A stretch of DNA of 64,000 nt from an uncultured Bacteroidia bacterium (GTDB taxonomy: Bacteria > Bacteroidota > Bacteroidia > Bacteroidales > UBA932), in the NCBI GenBank assembly GCA_902794005.1, contig CADBFO010000006.1, forward strand, positions 42,840 through 106,839. Reading direction: 5' to 3'. This document shows positions 26,032 through 34,035 of this stretch, one piece after another. Under the pieces are notes generated by a model. The model had not been told where the DNA came from. It did no database searches and was given only the letters and a program-made list of their open reading frames with translations. Both the position numbers and the translations under genes were made by a program. The stretch's first letter is position 1; each line of letters begins with the position of its first letter.

Positions 26032-28227
26032 CTACTTTCTGGTATAATCCAGTTTGAGAAGGTCGGCGGAATTTCCTCCATAGAGGAGTTCCCACTCCCC
26101 GGCCGTGGGGACCATGTCCTTCTTCTGGGCGTTCCAGCTGAGGAATACCTCGTCCGTGAGCGGGAAGCTCGCCTCCACCGTCTTTCCGGCAGGGACGCTC
26201 ACGCGGGAAAAGCCGCGCAGGCTCTTGAGCGGGCCTTCGGTGTCGGACTTGAGGCGGACATAGAGCTGGACCACCTCCTGGGCGTCCACGCTGCCCGTAT
26301 TGGTAACGGGGACAATCAACTTGCCGTCCTTGACGGATGCCTCGCCGTATGCGAAGGTCGTATAACTGAGGCCGAAGCCGAAGGGGAACAGCGGTTCGCC
26401 CCGGAAATAGCGGTAGGTGCGGTTCTGCATGGAATAGTCGTCGAAGTCCGGCAGCTGGTCCAAGCTCTTGTAGAAGGTAAGCGGCAGTTTTCCGGAAGGT
26501 GCGGTTTCTCCCAGGAGCATCTCGGCAATGGCGGAGCCGCCTTCCTGACCGGGATACCAGACCTGCAGGATGGCTTCGCAGTTTTCGGTCTCCGGCACAA
26601 GACCGAGGGCCGATCCGGAGAAGTTCACAAGGATGACCTTCTTGCCGGCCCGGCGGAGGGCGGCGATCAGGTCGCGCTGGACCTGCGGAAGTTCGATGCT
26701 GATCCGGTCCCCGCCCTTGAATCCGGGAAGCGGAACATTCATCTCCTCGCCTTCCAGTTCGGGAGAAATACCACCGGCAAACACCACGATATCAATCCCT
26801 TTCAGCTCATTCAGGACCGCCGGCACATTGAGTTCGGGATGGACCATCTTCTGAAGGGCAAGGATGTTCCGGACATACCCCTGGTCATCGGCCCTGGCGG
26901 GATCGACGACAATGGGATTGTCCGTTTTCACCAGTCCGCAGCCGCGGATGACCTTGATGTCCGGGAACCTCGCCCTGAGGCCGTCGGCCAGGGTGACGGT
27001 GGCATCGGGAATGCCGTTGTAGTTCCCCCACATCATTTCGCGGTCGTCGGCATTGGGGCCCACGAGGGCAATCTTGGCATCGGCCTTCAGCGGGAGGATG
27101 TTGTTCCGGTTCTGAAGGAGCACGAAGGTCTCCAGGGCCATCTTGCGGGACAGGGCCAGGTGTTCCTCCCCTTCCACAATCTCATCGGAAAGACCGTCCC
27201 AAGGGGCGATGTTGCCGTCGAGTTCGCCCAGACGGATACGGGCCGACAGGAGGCGGAGCAGGCTGCGGTCCACTTCGGCCTCATCCAGAAGGCCCTGACG
27301 GACGGCCTCGGGAATAAAACGATAGACGTCCCCGCAGTTCAGGTCTGTTCCGGCATGAATGGCGGCGGCCACCGCATGAGGGGCATCCTCGCTATAACCA
27401 TGACGGCCGGGCTCATAGAAATCGGATATGGCGTGACAGTCGGAAACAACCAGCCCCTTATACCCCCACTCCCCGCGGAGAATGGTATTGAGCAGATAGT
27501 CGCTGGCTCCGCAGGGTTCGCCGCGGAAGCGGTTGTAGGCAATCATCACTTCCTGGACATCGGCCTTGGTGACCAGGTCCTTGAAGGCGGGCAGGTAGGT
27601 TTCGCGAAGATCCCTTTCACTGACTTCCGCATTGAAGGAATGGCGGGAGGGTTCGGGACCGGAATGCACGGCGTAATGCTTGGCACAGGCATGCGCCTTC
27701 AGAACGGGGGCATCCGAAGGGCCCTGCAGGCCGCGGACGACGGCCATGCCCAAAGTGCCGGTCAGATACGGGTCTTCCCCATACGTTTCCATGCCGCGGC
27801 CCCAGCGCGGATCACGGAAGATGTTGATATTGGGCGTCCAGAAAGTCAGCCCCTGGTACTGCCCCACATGGCCGGACTGATAGGCCTGGCGCTCCTTCAC
27901 ACGGGCTTCGTCGCTCACGGCGGTAAACACCCGGTTTACCAGGGCCTCGTCAAAAGAAGCGGCCATTCCGATGGGCATGGGAAAGACTGTTGCCTTCCCG
28001 TTTCTGGCCACCCCGTGAAGGGCTTCGTTCCACCAGTTGTAAGACGGGATGTCCAAAGCCTCCACCGGAGAGGAAGCATTCATCATCAGGGAGGCTTTCT
28101 CCTCGATGGTCATTTTGGCAATAAGTTCCCTGGCCCGTTTCTCGGCCGGATTCTCCGCTTGGTTTGCACAGGAGGCAAGCCAAAGAGCAGACAAGCTAAG
28201 AAATAAAAGTTTACGCATATCGGTCAT
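26032..28227 (-). CDS. Glycoside hydrolase family 3 lipoprotein (beta-glucosidase/beta-xylosidase type)
   Basis: A 731-aa protein with lipoprotein signal (LWLASC, Cys 20 counting from the first ATG; a second ATG at 28218 is also possible). The GH3 N-terminal barrel has NWWNEALHGVAR, a segment typical of xylosidase-like members, and the nucleophile region GLVVSDCHA. The C-terminal part ends in a fibronectin-III-like domain (VVQLYVR, LRGFSRV). It would remove terminal beta-linked glucose or xylose at the cell surface or in the periplasm. Confidence 0.92.
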   Translation of the reverse strand: MTDMRKLLFLSLSALWLASCANQAENPAEKRARELIAKMTIEEKASLMMNASSPVEALDIPSYNWWNEALHGVARNGKATVFPMPIGMAASFDEALVNRVFTAVSDEARVKERQAYQSGHVGQYQGLTFWTPNINIFRDPRWGRGMETYGEDPYLTGTLGMAVVRGLQGPSDAPVLKAHACAKHYAVHSGPEPSRHSFNAEVSERDLRETYLPAFKDLVTKADVQEVMIAYNRFRGEPCGASDYLLNTILRGEWGYKGLVVSDCHAISDFYEPGRHGYSEDAPHAVAAAIHAGTDLNCGDVYRFIPEAVRQGLLDEAEVDRSLLRLLSARIRLGELDGNIAPWDGLSDEIVEGEEHLALSRKMALETFVLLQNRNNILPLKADAKIALVGPNADDREMMWGNYNGIPDATVTLADGLRARFPDIKVIRGCGLVKTDNPIVVDPARADDQGYVRNILALQKMVHPELNVPAVLNELKGIDIVVFAGGISPELEGEEMNVPLPGFKGGDRISIELPQVQRDLIAALRRAGKKVILVNFSGSALGLVPETENCEAILQVWYPGQEGGSAIAEMLLGETAPSGKLPLTFYKSLDQLPDFDDYSMQNRTYRYFRGEPLFPFGFGLSYTTFAYGEASVKDGKLIVPVTNTGSVDAQEVVQLYVRLKSDTEGPLKSLRGFSRVSVPAGKTVEASFPLTDEVFLSWNAQKKDMVPTAGEWELLYGGNSADLLKLDYTRK

Positions 28228-28236
28228 TTATTTATG

Positions 28237-28244
28237 CAAACTTA
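28237..28244 (-). promoter_or_regulatory. -7 box for the GH3 gene
   Basis: TAAGTTTG on the minus strand, 9 bases before the first ATG (28227) and 18 before the second (28218). It supports a very short leader. The divergent DUF1538 box is 24 bases away. Confidence 0.5.
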
Positions 28245-28267
28245 ATCAAAAAACGCGAAATAATGAC

Positions 28268-28275
28268 TATTTTTG
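28268..28275 (+). promoter_or_regulatory. -7 box placed 4 bases before the DUF1538 start
   Basis: TATTTTTG followed by TCCC and the ATG at 28280. Because transcription normally starts a few bases after this box, the message would have almost no leader. No strong -33 element is seen at the usual distance. Confidence 0.5.
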
Positions 28276-28279
28276 TCCC

Positions 28280-29836
28280 ATGAAAGAAAAATCTTCCATT
28301 CGGCAAGAATTAAAAATATCCCTGGGGGCAAAACTCAAGGAATCCCTCATCTCGGTTTTTCCCGTGACGCTTCTGGTTTTTCTCCTTGCCGTCACTCCGT
28401 GGGTTGACATCACGCCCCGTGAACTGACGGTGTTCGGACTTTCGGCCCTGTTCCTGATTCTGGGCATCAGCTTTTTCAACCTGGGGGCCGACATGGCCAT
28501 GACCCCGATGGGCCAATACATCGGCGAAGGGCTCACCCTGTCCAAAAAACTGGGAATTCTGCTGTCTGTCAGTTTCGTGATGGGCCTTTTCATCACCGTC
28601 GCAGAACCGGACCTCACCGTCCTCGCTTCCCAGGTATCGGCCGTCATGAACGGAACGGTGCTTATCTATACCGTGGGCGTAGGCGTAGGAATCATGCTCC
28701 TGCTGGGCGTCGTGAAAATCCTTTTTCACCTGGACCTTTCCAGCATCCTGATGTTCGGGTATATGCTGCTGTTCTGCCTCGCCGCCATCCTGATCGACCG
28801 TGGCAAGGGCTCGTTCATGGCCATGTCCTTCGACTCCGGCGGCGTCACGACCGGCCCTATCACGGTTCCCTTCATCATGGCGCTCGGCGTCGGTATCGCT
28901 CTCACGGTGGGCGGCCGCAATGCCTCCGAGAACAGTTTCGGCCTGATCGCCCTCTGCTCGCTGGGGCCCATCGTCGCCGTGCTTGCCCTTTCCCTGTTCT
29001 CCCGCGGAAACCTGGACTACAGCGTTCCGGACTATTCCATGGACACCGTCCTGAACGCAGGCCTGTGGCACCATCTGCTGGACACCATGGGGGAAGTGGG
29101 CAAATCCCTCATCCTCATCGTGGTCTTTTTCTTCATCCTTCAGTTTACCGTTCTCAAGCTGCCCATGACCAAGATCGGACAGATTCTGTTCGGCATCCTG
29201 TACACCTTCCTCGGACTGGTCCTTTTCCTGGCCGCCGTGGAGATGTCCTTCATGCCCATCGGCTATAAGATCGGTGTCCAACTGTCCCAGGCCAGTCCGC
29301 TGCTCATCATCGGCTTCGCCTTCATCATCGGCATGGTGGTGGTTCTCGCCGAACCGGCCGTACACGTACTCAATGCACAGGTGAACGACATCACCGGCGG
29401 AGAAGTATCCCGCACCCAGATGATGACGGCCCTTTCCGTGGGTGTCGGCCTGTCCATCGGCCTGTCCGTCATCCGTGTCTATTTCGGATTCTCCATCCTG
29501 TACTACCTGGTGCCCGGTTACCTGCTCTCCCTGGGACTCTCGTTCTTCGTGCCCAAGCTCTACACGGCCATCGCCTTCGATTCCGGCGGCGTGGCCAGCG
29601 GCCCGCTCACTTCCAGTTTCATCCTTCCGCTGGTCGTGGGAGCCTGCGTCAGCATGCAGGGCGAGTCGGCCGTATTGGATTTCGCCTTCGGTGTAGTGGC
29701 CATGGTGGCCATGACCCCTCTCATCACCATCCAGAGCCTCGGCTTCAAGTCCGTCATGACCGTGCGCCGGCGCGAAACGGCAGCCATGCGCCGCATCCTG
29801 GCCGCTGCAGACGACCAAATCATCTATTTCGAGTAG
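28280..29836 (+). CDS. DUF1538 integral membrane protein (duplicated domain)
   Basis: A 518-aa, very hydrophobic protein with two homologous halves. FDSGGVTTGPITVPF in the first and FDSGGVASGPLTSSF in the second mark the DUF1538 repeat, and each half also has an AEPDLTVLASQV/AEPAVHVLNAQV segment. The inverted or repeated transporter-like layout suggests a secondary transporter; the substrate is unknown. I use MKEKSSIRQE as the start since it follows the -7 box; the frame is open further upstream. Two P-II-like genes follow at 2-base and 1-base gaps. Confidence 0.85.
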   Translation: MKEKSSIRQELKISLGAKLKESLISVFPVTLLVFLLAVTPWVDITPRELTVFGLSALFLILGISFFNLGADMAMTPMGQYIGEGLTLSKKLGILLSVSFVMGLFITVAEPDLTVLASQVSAVMNGTVLIYTVGVGVGIMLLLGVVKILFHLDLSSILMFGYMLLFCLAAILIDRGKGSFMAMSFDSGGVTTGPITVPFIMALGVGIALTVGGRNASENSFGLIALCSLGPIVAVLALSLFSRGNLDYSVPDYSMDTVLNAGLWHHLLDTMGEVGKSLILIVVFFFILQFTVLKLPMTKIGQILFGILYTFLGLVLFLAAVEMSFMPIGYKIGVQLSQASPLLIIGFAFIIGMVVVLAEPAVHVLNAQVNDITGGEVSRTQMMTALSVGVGLSIGLSVIRVYFGFSILYYLVPGYLLSLGLSFFVPKLYTAIAFDSGGVASGPLTSSFILPLVVGACVSMQGESAVLDFAFGVVAMVAMTPLITIQSLGFKSVMTVRRRETAAMRRILAAADDQIIYFE

Positions 29837-29838
29837 CT

Positions 29839-30207
29839 ATGCAAGAAAACAGAAATATCGCTCCGATGAAACTGGAAATGCTGTTTGCCATCGTCCACAA
29901 CAACAAGGCAGCCTACTATTCCAGCATCATCCAGTCGCATCAGGCCAACCTTCAGTTCACGATGCCGGCCAAGGGAACCACCCACCTCATCCTGAATTAT
30001 CTGGGTCTGGCAGACCGTCCCAAGTCGCTCCTGATAAGCGTCGTCCGTTCCGACCAGATCGGAAACCTGATCAACCGGCTGGACGAAATGTTCAAAAAAG
30101 GCGGAGACTACAAGGGAGTGGCCTTCACGGTGCGTCTCACCAGCACCATCGGCACTCTGGCCTATGGTTTTTTAAGCAACGACAAGCGCGTCAAGGAGGA
30201 AGCATAA
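29839..30207 (+). CDS. Divergent P-II-like protein 1
   Basis: A 122-aa ferredoxin-fold-like protein. The core MKLEMLFAIVHNNKAAYYSSII and the C-terminal GVAFTVRLTSTIGTLAYGF follow the beta-alpha-beta plan of P-II/GlnK-like regulators, but the classical T-loop tyrosine and nucleotide-binding signatures are not evident. It lies between DUF1538 and a clearer P-II gene, so it probably forms part of a gating complex. The family call depends partly on that context. Confidence 0.6.
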   Translation: MQENRNIAPMKLEMLFAIVHNNKAAYYSSIIQSHQANLQFTMPAKGTTHLILNYLGLADRPKSLLISVVRSDQIGNLINRLDEMFKKGGDYKGVAFTVRLTSTIGTLAYGFLSNDKRVKEEA

Positions 30208-30208
30208 T

Positions 30209-30544
30209 ATGAAAAAATTCGAACTCATCCTCTGCATCGTCAATGCAGGATTCTCGCAGAATGTCATGGAAGCGGCACGCGCTGCCGGAGCCCGTGGCGG
30301 CACCATCATTCGCGGACGCGGATCGGCCAATCCGGAGGCCGAGGAGTTTTTCAGCATCACCATCCAGCCGGACAAAGAACTGATTCTGATCCTGGTTCCC
30401 TTAAACATCAAGGATGCGGTCCTGAAAGCCGTTTACAAGAACTCCGGCCTTTCTACGGAAGGCCAGGGCATCGCTTTCACCCTGCCGGTAGAGCGCACCA
30501 CGCTCATCAAGCAGGACATGGAGGATCCTACTGAAGAGGAATAG
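30209..30544 (+). CDS. P-II family regulator-like protein 2
   Basis: A 111-aa protein starting MKKFELILCIVNAGFSQNVM. The segment AARAAGARGGTIIRGRG corresponds to the P-II strand leading to the T-loop, and GQGIAFTLPVERTTLI to the later nucleotide-contact strand. The T-loop region (GSANPEAEEFFSITIQ) is short and lacks the uridylylated tyrosine pattern. By analogy with GlnK-AmtB and SbtB-SbtA, it may bind nucleotides and regulate the DUF1538 protein. Its end overlaps the convergent esterase gene by 17 bases. Confidence 0.75.
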   Translation: MKKFELILCIVNAGFSQNVMEAARAAGARGGTIIRGRGSANPEAEEFFSITIQPDKELILILVPLNIKDAVLKAVYKNSGLSTEGQGIAFTLPVERTTLIKQDMEDPTEEE

Positions 30545-31607
30545 CCGGCAGCTCCCAGCCCGTCAGCGTTGCGATATAAGGGGCCATGCAGGCCGCTACT
30601 TTCCGCATTCCCCAATAGTTGGGATGACCGATGGCTCCCATGTCGGATTGATCATTATGGGCTCCTTTGCTGATCGCCGCCCAATAAACCCCGGGCAGGC
30701 CGCAGTGAAGGGCCGCTTCTTTTACATAATCGCCCAACAGCGCATTGATACTGGAGGCCACGCAGAGAATGGGGACCTCATCCCCATGAAAGGCCCTGAT
30801 TTCCTCCAGGAGAAGCTGATAACTCCGGCGCCACGTCTCCAGATACGGCTGTTTCCGGACAGAAAAATCATTGGTTCCCAAATAGATGACAACGATATCG
30901 GGGTGATAAGAAGGCTCCCATACGGGGTTTTCCTTCTCGTCCAGCGCACGAAGATACCTTACCGGCATCGTCCCGGCGGGATCCCCGTCGTTATAATTGC
31001 GCACAATGCCGCGGCCGGAATGCGAGATGCGCACCACATCGGCGTCAAAAAACCGGCCCAGAATACCGGAATAACTCTTGTTGCAGTTTTCCTCCTCAGC
31101 ACGGGCAGGGCTGGACGAGTCCGGCGCTTCCACGCCCAATCCGCAGGTATAAGAATCTCCGACAATCTCAATAATGCGCTTTTTCCAGGGCCTGGACGGC
31201 AGAAGCACACCATCTGTGTCGAAACTCCGGAAAGTGATGCAGCCCGTCTCCCCTTCCGTACGCTTCTGGATATACACCGTATGGGTCCCTTTTTTCTTAA
31301 AATTGCAGAGTTCGACGGCATGGGCGCCCGTCTCCAGCTTCAAGACGGCATCGGCCTCTACGTCAGGCTCCCTGTCAATCCAGATGTTCACGTAATCCAC
31401 CCGTGCCTCGTCATAATTCATCGTCAGAGTCCTGCCCTGGAAAGTGACGACGGCGGTGGTGCCGGACCAGTCGGCCGTGACGGTACCGTCGGCCCTGACA
31501 ACCCGGCCGATATAGGTGATTTCTTTGCTGTCAGCCCGGAAGCTGTTCTGCGCCGGCGCCTGCACTCCGGCAAGCAACACGACAAAAAGGAGAAAAAACT
31601 GTTTCAT
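30528..31607 (-). CDS. SGNH/GDSL hydrolase resembling carbohydrate esterase family 2
   Basis: A 359-aa secreted protein: signal peptide MKQFFLLFVVLLAGVQAPAQ, a beta-rich N-terminal domain (residues 25-140), then a GDSL domain with EIVGDSYTCGLG, VVIYLGTNDFS and AIGHPNYWGM supplying Ser, Asn and His. The two-domain build fits CE2 deacetylases, which remove acetyl groups from polysaccharides such as xylan or glucomannan. I place the start at 31607, next to a textbook promoter. It converges on the P-II gene with a 17-base overlap. Confidence 0.85.
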   Translation of the reverse strand: MKQFFLLFVVLLAGVQAPAQNSFRADSKEITYIGRVVRADGTVTADWSGTTAVVTFQGRTLTMNYDEARVDYVNIWIDREPDVEADAVLKLETGAHAVELCNFKKKGTHTVYIQKRTEGETGCITFRSFDTDGVLLPSRPWKKRIIEIVGDSYTCGLGVEAPDSSSPARAEEENCNKSYSGILGRFFDADVVRISHSGRGIVRNYNDGDPAGTMPVRYLRALDEKENPVWEPSYHPDIVVIYLGTNDFSVRKQPYLETWRRSYQLLLEEIRAFHGDEVPILCVASSINALLGDYVKEAALHCGLPGVYWAAISKGAHNDQSDMGAIGHPNYWGMRKVAACMAPYIATLTGWELPAIPLQ

Positions 31608-31613
31608 TTCGGA

Positions 31614-31645
31614 CAAAGCTACAGATTTTCTCATGAATCTCCAAA
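31614..31645 (-). promoter_or_regulatory. Consensus promoter for the CE2-like esterase
   Basis: On the minus strand: TTTG (31642-31645), 20 bases, TAGCTTTG (31614-31621), then only 6 bases to the ATG at 31607. It matches the Bacteroidota consensus and implies a nearly leaderless message. Confidence 0.75.
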
Positions 31646-31692
31646 GCCTGACGGGTGGCAAGCAAACATCTCTCCCACAATACTTTACGCAA

Positions 31693-31721
31693 AATCCTCT
31701 GCGCAAAAAGCGCAGAGGATT
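31693..31721 (-). terminator. Hairpin after the AzgA-like permease gene
   Basis: A perfect 12-bp stem (arms AATCCTCTGCGC and GCGCAGAGGATT) around a 5-base loop, 39 bases past the permease stop. On the minus strand it is followed by a short T run (TTTTG), so it is a fair rho-independent terminator. Confidence 0.65.
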
Positions 31722-31759
31722 ACATGCAACCAACTGGAAATCAGCTTGTTACGAGCCAG

Positions 31760-33103
31760 CTATATAAAGATATACTTGCAAATGAACAGCACGGCAAGTA
31801 TCCACATCGTGATACTGATATCTTTGAAGCGGCCGGCAACGGCATGGCAGGCGACATAGGTGATGACGCCGATGAGAATACCGTCGGAGATGCTGTAGGC
31901 CAGCGGCATGAGGATGATGGTCATGAAAGCCGGAATGGCCTTGCAATAGTCGTCCCAGTGGATACGGGTCACGGAATGCATCATCATTACGCCCACGATG
32001 ATGAGGGCGGGAGCCGTGGCGGCGCCGGGGATGGCAAGGAACAGCGGGCTGAAGAACAGGGCCAGGGCGAAACAGATGGCCGTGGAGAAAGCCGTAAGAC
32101 CGGTGCGGCCGCCCTCACCCACGCCGGAAGCGCTCTCCACATACGTGGTGGTGGTGGAAGTGCCCACGCAGGCACCGAAAACGGTGGCGATGGAATCGGC
32201 CAGGAACATCTTTTCCATACCGGGGATATCATCCCTTCGGTTGCCTTCGGGGACAAGACCGGCCCCGTGGTGCACGCCGATGATGGTACCCATGGTGTCG
32301 AACATATCAATGAACAGGAAGGTGAAAACGACCACCAGCATATCCAGAGAAAGGATGTTGTGCCACTCGAACTGGAAAGCGATGGGCTTCACGCTGTCGG
32401 GAAGGGAGACCACACCGTTGAGTTTGGTAATGGCTTCACCGGTCGCAGGATCCTTGATGACCAGGCCCAGGAGGGTGGTGGCCAGGATGCCCCAAAGCAT
32501 GCCTCCGCGAATCTTGGCCATCACGAGACCGGCCGTGATAAAGAGGCCGATCATGCCCAACAAGGCCTTCCCTTCCGTAATTTGGCCCAGGGAAACCAGT
32601 GTCGCGTCATTGTTGACGATAATACCGGCGTTCTGCATGCCGATAAAAGCGATGAACAGGCCGATACCGGAACCGATGGCTTTCTTCAGCGTGCCGGGAA
32701 TGGCATTCAGCAGCCAGCTGCGCACCTTGGTGACGGTGAGGATGATAAAGAGGATACCTTCCAGCAGAACAGCCGTGAGGGCGAACTGCCAGGTGTAACC
32801 CATGCCGAGACAGACAGTATAGACGAAGAAGGCATTCAAGCCCATACCGGGAGCCAGGGCGAAAGGCTTCTTGGCATAAAAAGCCATGACCAGGGTGCCG
32901 ACGACGGCTGCCAGGGCGGTAGCGGTGAACACGGCGCCGCCGGGCATGCCTTCAAGGGCACTGAAAATACCGGGATTCACGGCCAGGATATAGGCCATCG
33001 TAAGGAAAGTGGTAATGCCCGCCAGAATTTCTGTGCGGACATTATTCACTTTCGAATCAAACCCAAAAAGTTTTTCGAAAGCTGGTTTCATCTCATGAAA
33101 CAT
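31760..33103 (-). CDS. NCS2-type purine permease (AzgA-like)
   Basis: A 447-aa membrane protein with about 12-14 helices. TEILAGITTFLTMAYILAVN and ALAPGMGLNAFFVYTV are AzgA/PbuG hallmarks; these import guanine, hypoxanthine or adenine with protons. An internal ATG at 33091 (MKPAFEKLFGF) is an alternative start. Its neighbours include a second permease of the UraA branch and a Tsx-like channel, making this a nucleobase uptake region. Confidence 0.9.
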   Translation of the reverse strand: MFHEMKPAFEKLFGFDSKVNNVRTEILAGITTFLTMAYILAVNPGIFSALEGMPGGAVFTATALAAVVGTLVMAFYAKKPFALAPGMGLNAFFVYTVCLGMGYTWQFALTAVLLEGILFIILTVTKVRSWLLNAIPGTLKKAIGSGIGLFIAFIGMQNAGIIVNNDATLVSLGQITEGKALLGMIGLFITAGLVMAKIRGGMLWGILATTLLGLVIKDPATGEAITKLNGVVSLPDSVKPIAFQFEWHNILSLDMLVVVFTFLFIDMFDTMGTIIGVHHGAGLVPEGNRRDDIPGMEKMFLADSIATVFGACVGTSTTTTYVESASGVGEGGRTGLTAFSTAICFALALFFSPLFLAIPGAATAPALIIVGVMMMHSVTRIHWDDYCKAIPAFMTIILMPLAYSISDGILIGVITYVACHAVAGRFKDISITMWILAVLFICKYIFI

Positions 33104-33134
33104 TAAATGTTAAACGTTACCCCCTCCGAAACGG

Positions 33135-33237
33135 GACCGAAAAGAATCTTCACTTCGCCCTTCGGCAAGCCCTGGGCAAGTTTCAGAATGATAATTCCAT
33201 GTCATTCTGAGGCAGGTTCACCTGCCGAAGAATCTAC
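33135..33237. repeat. REP-like doublet, left copy of an inverted pair
   Basis: About 103 bases that match, in reverse complement, the copy at 35527-35628 with only scattered differences. Each copy is made of two head-to-head units, ending in CAGAATGAC-like cores, one with the hairpin GGCAGGT/ACCTGCC. It lies 36 bases past the stop of the Tsx-like gene, so it can also end transcription. Confidence 0.8.
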
Positions 33238-33272
33238 GTTCTGACCGGCCTCACGTTGGAAGGCACCAGGAT

Positions 33273-34004
33273 CTAGAAGACCCACTTGAAACCGGCGCAA
33301 GGACGGACATGAAAACCGTTGTAACCGGCAAAATTGTAGGACAGTTCCACCTCGCCGCCAATATTGAGATTCGAGCAGCCAAAATGCTGGCCGATGTTGT
33401 ACCAGATCTGAGGCTCGGAAAGGAATACAAACTTTCCTTGTTTGTCCAGTCCTTCCATAAAGTTCACGACATTCTCACCCCAGATATCGGCGAATCCGCT
33501 GAAACGAAGGCCCTTGACACCGAACAGGTCCTGCATGCCCCACACGAAAGTGAACTGCATGGGAAGCTTGCTCGTGGCGCCATTGTTGAAAGTTTTATAC
33601 AGCAACTTGAAATTGAATGTGTTGCGGAAATCCTTGCTGTGAAGGAAGTAATCCAGGCCAAAGAGGAAGTTTTGGTTGCCAAATCCAACACCGCCATTGT
33701 ATTCTACATGGAGGCTGAGCGGAGAAAGGGCTGTCCCCTGCCAGAAATTCAGGCAACGGGCAATTTCCATGTAACTACCACTGACACCCTGGTTGACTTT
33801 CTTTTCATTCTTGGCATTGAAATCATAGTCGATGAAGAAGAAAGTATTTCCCCAATTGTCATTGTAGAATCCCTCTAAGGTCATGGTCACATGCTGACGG
33901 TCGCCGGCAAAATCGTAGAAGGTCTGAAGATTGGTCTGGGCTTTGGACACCTGGGTCACTGCCAGCGTTGCAATGGCAACGGCGAGAATAGTTTTTTTGA
34001 GCAT
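33273..34004 (-). CDS. DUF5020/Tsx-like outer-membrane channel
   Basis: A 243-aa beta-barrel-like protein with signal peptide (MLKKTILAVAIATLAVTQVS...AQ), alternating amphipathic strands and a C-terminal aromatic ending (GFKWVF), as in outer-membrane proteins. It resembles the DUF5020 family related to nucleoside-specific Tsx channels. It is 31 bases downstream of uraA, which supports a role in letting nucleobases or nucleosides cross the outer membrane. Confidence 0.8.
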   Translation of the reverse strand: MLKKTILAVAIATLAVTQVSKAQTNLQTFYDFAGDRQHVTMTLEGFYNDNWGNTFFFIDYDFNAKNEKKVNQGVSGSYMEIARCLNFWQGTALSPLSLHVEYNGGVGFGNQNFLFGLDYFLHSKDFRNTFNFKLLYKTFNNGATSKLPMQFTFVWGMQDLFGVKGLRFSGFADIWGENVVNFMEGLDKQGKFVFLSEPQIWYNIGQHFGCSNLNIGGEVELSYNFAGYNGFHVRPCAGFKWVF

Positions 34005-34035
34005 AAAACGTAGTTTATGGAGTTAATATATAATG

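Noticed and set aside
25096-28206. A frame of more than 1000 codons on the plus strand across the M48 and GH3 genes
   Set aside because: Antisense to two well-supported genes, and it crosses the gap between them; the opposite-strand motifs decide the case.
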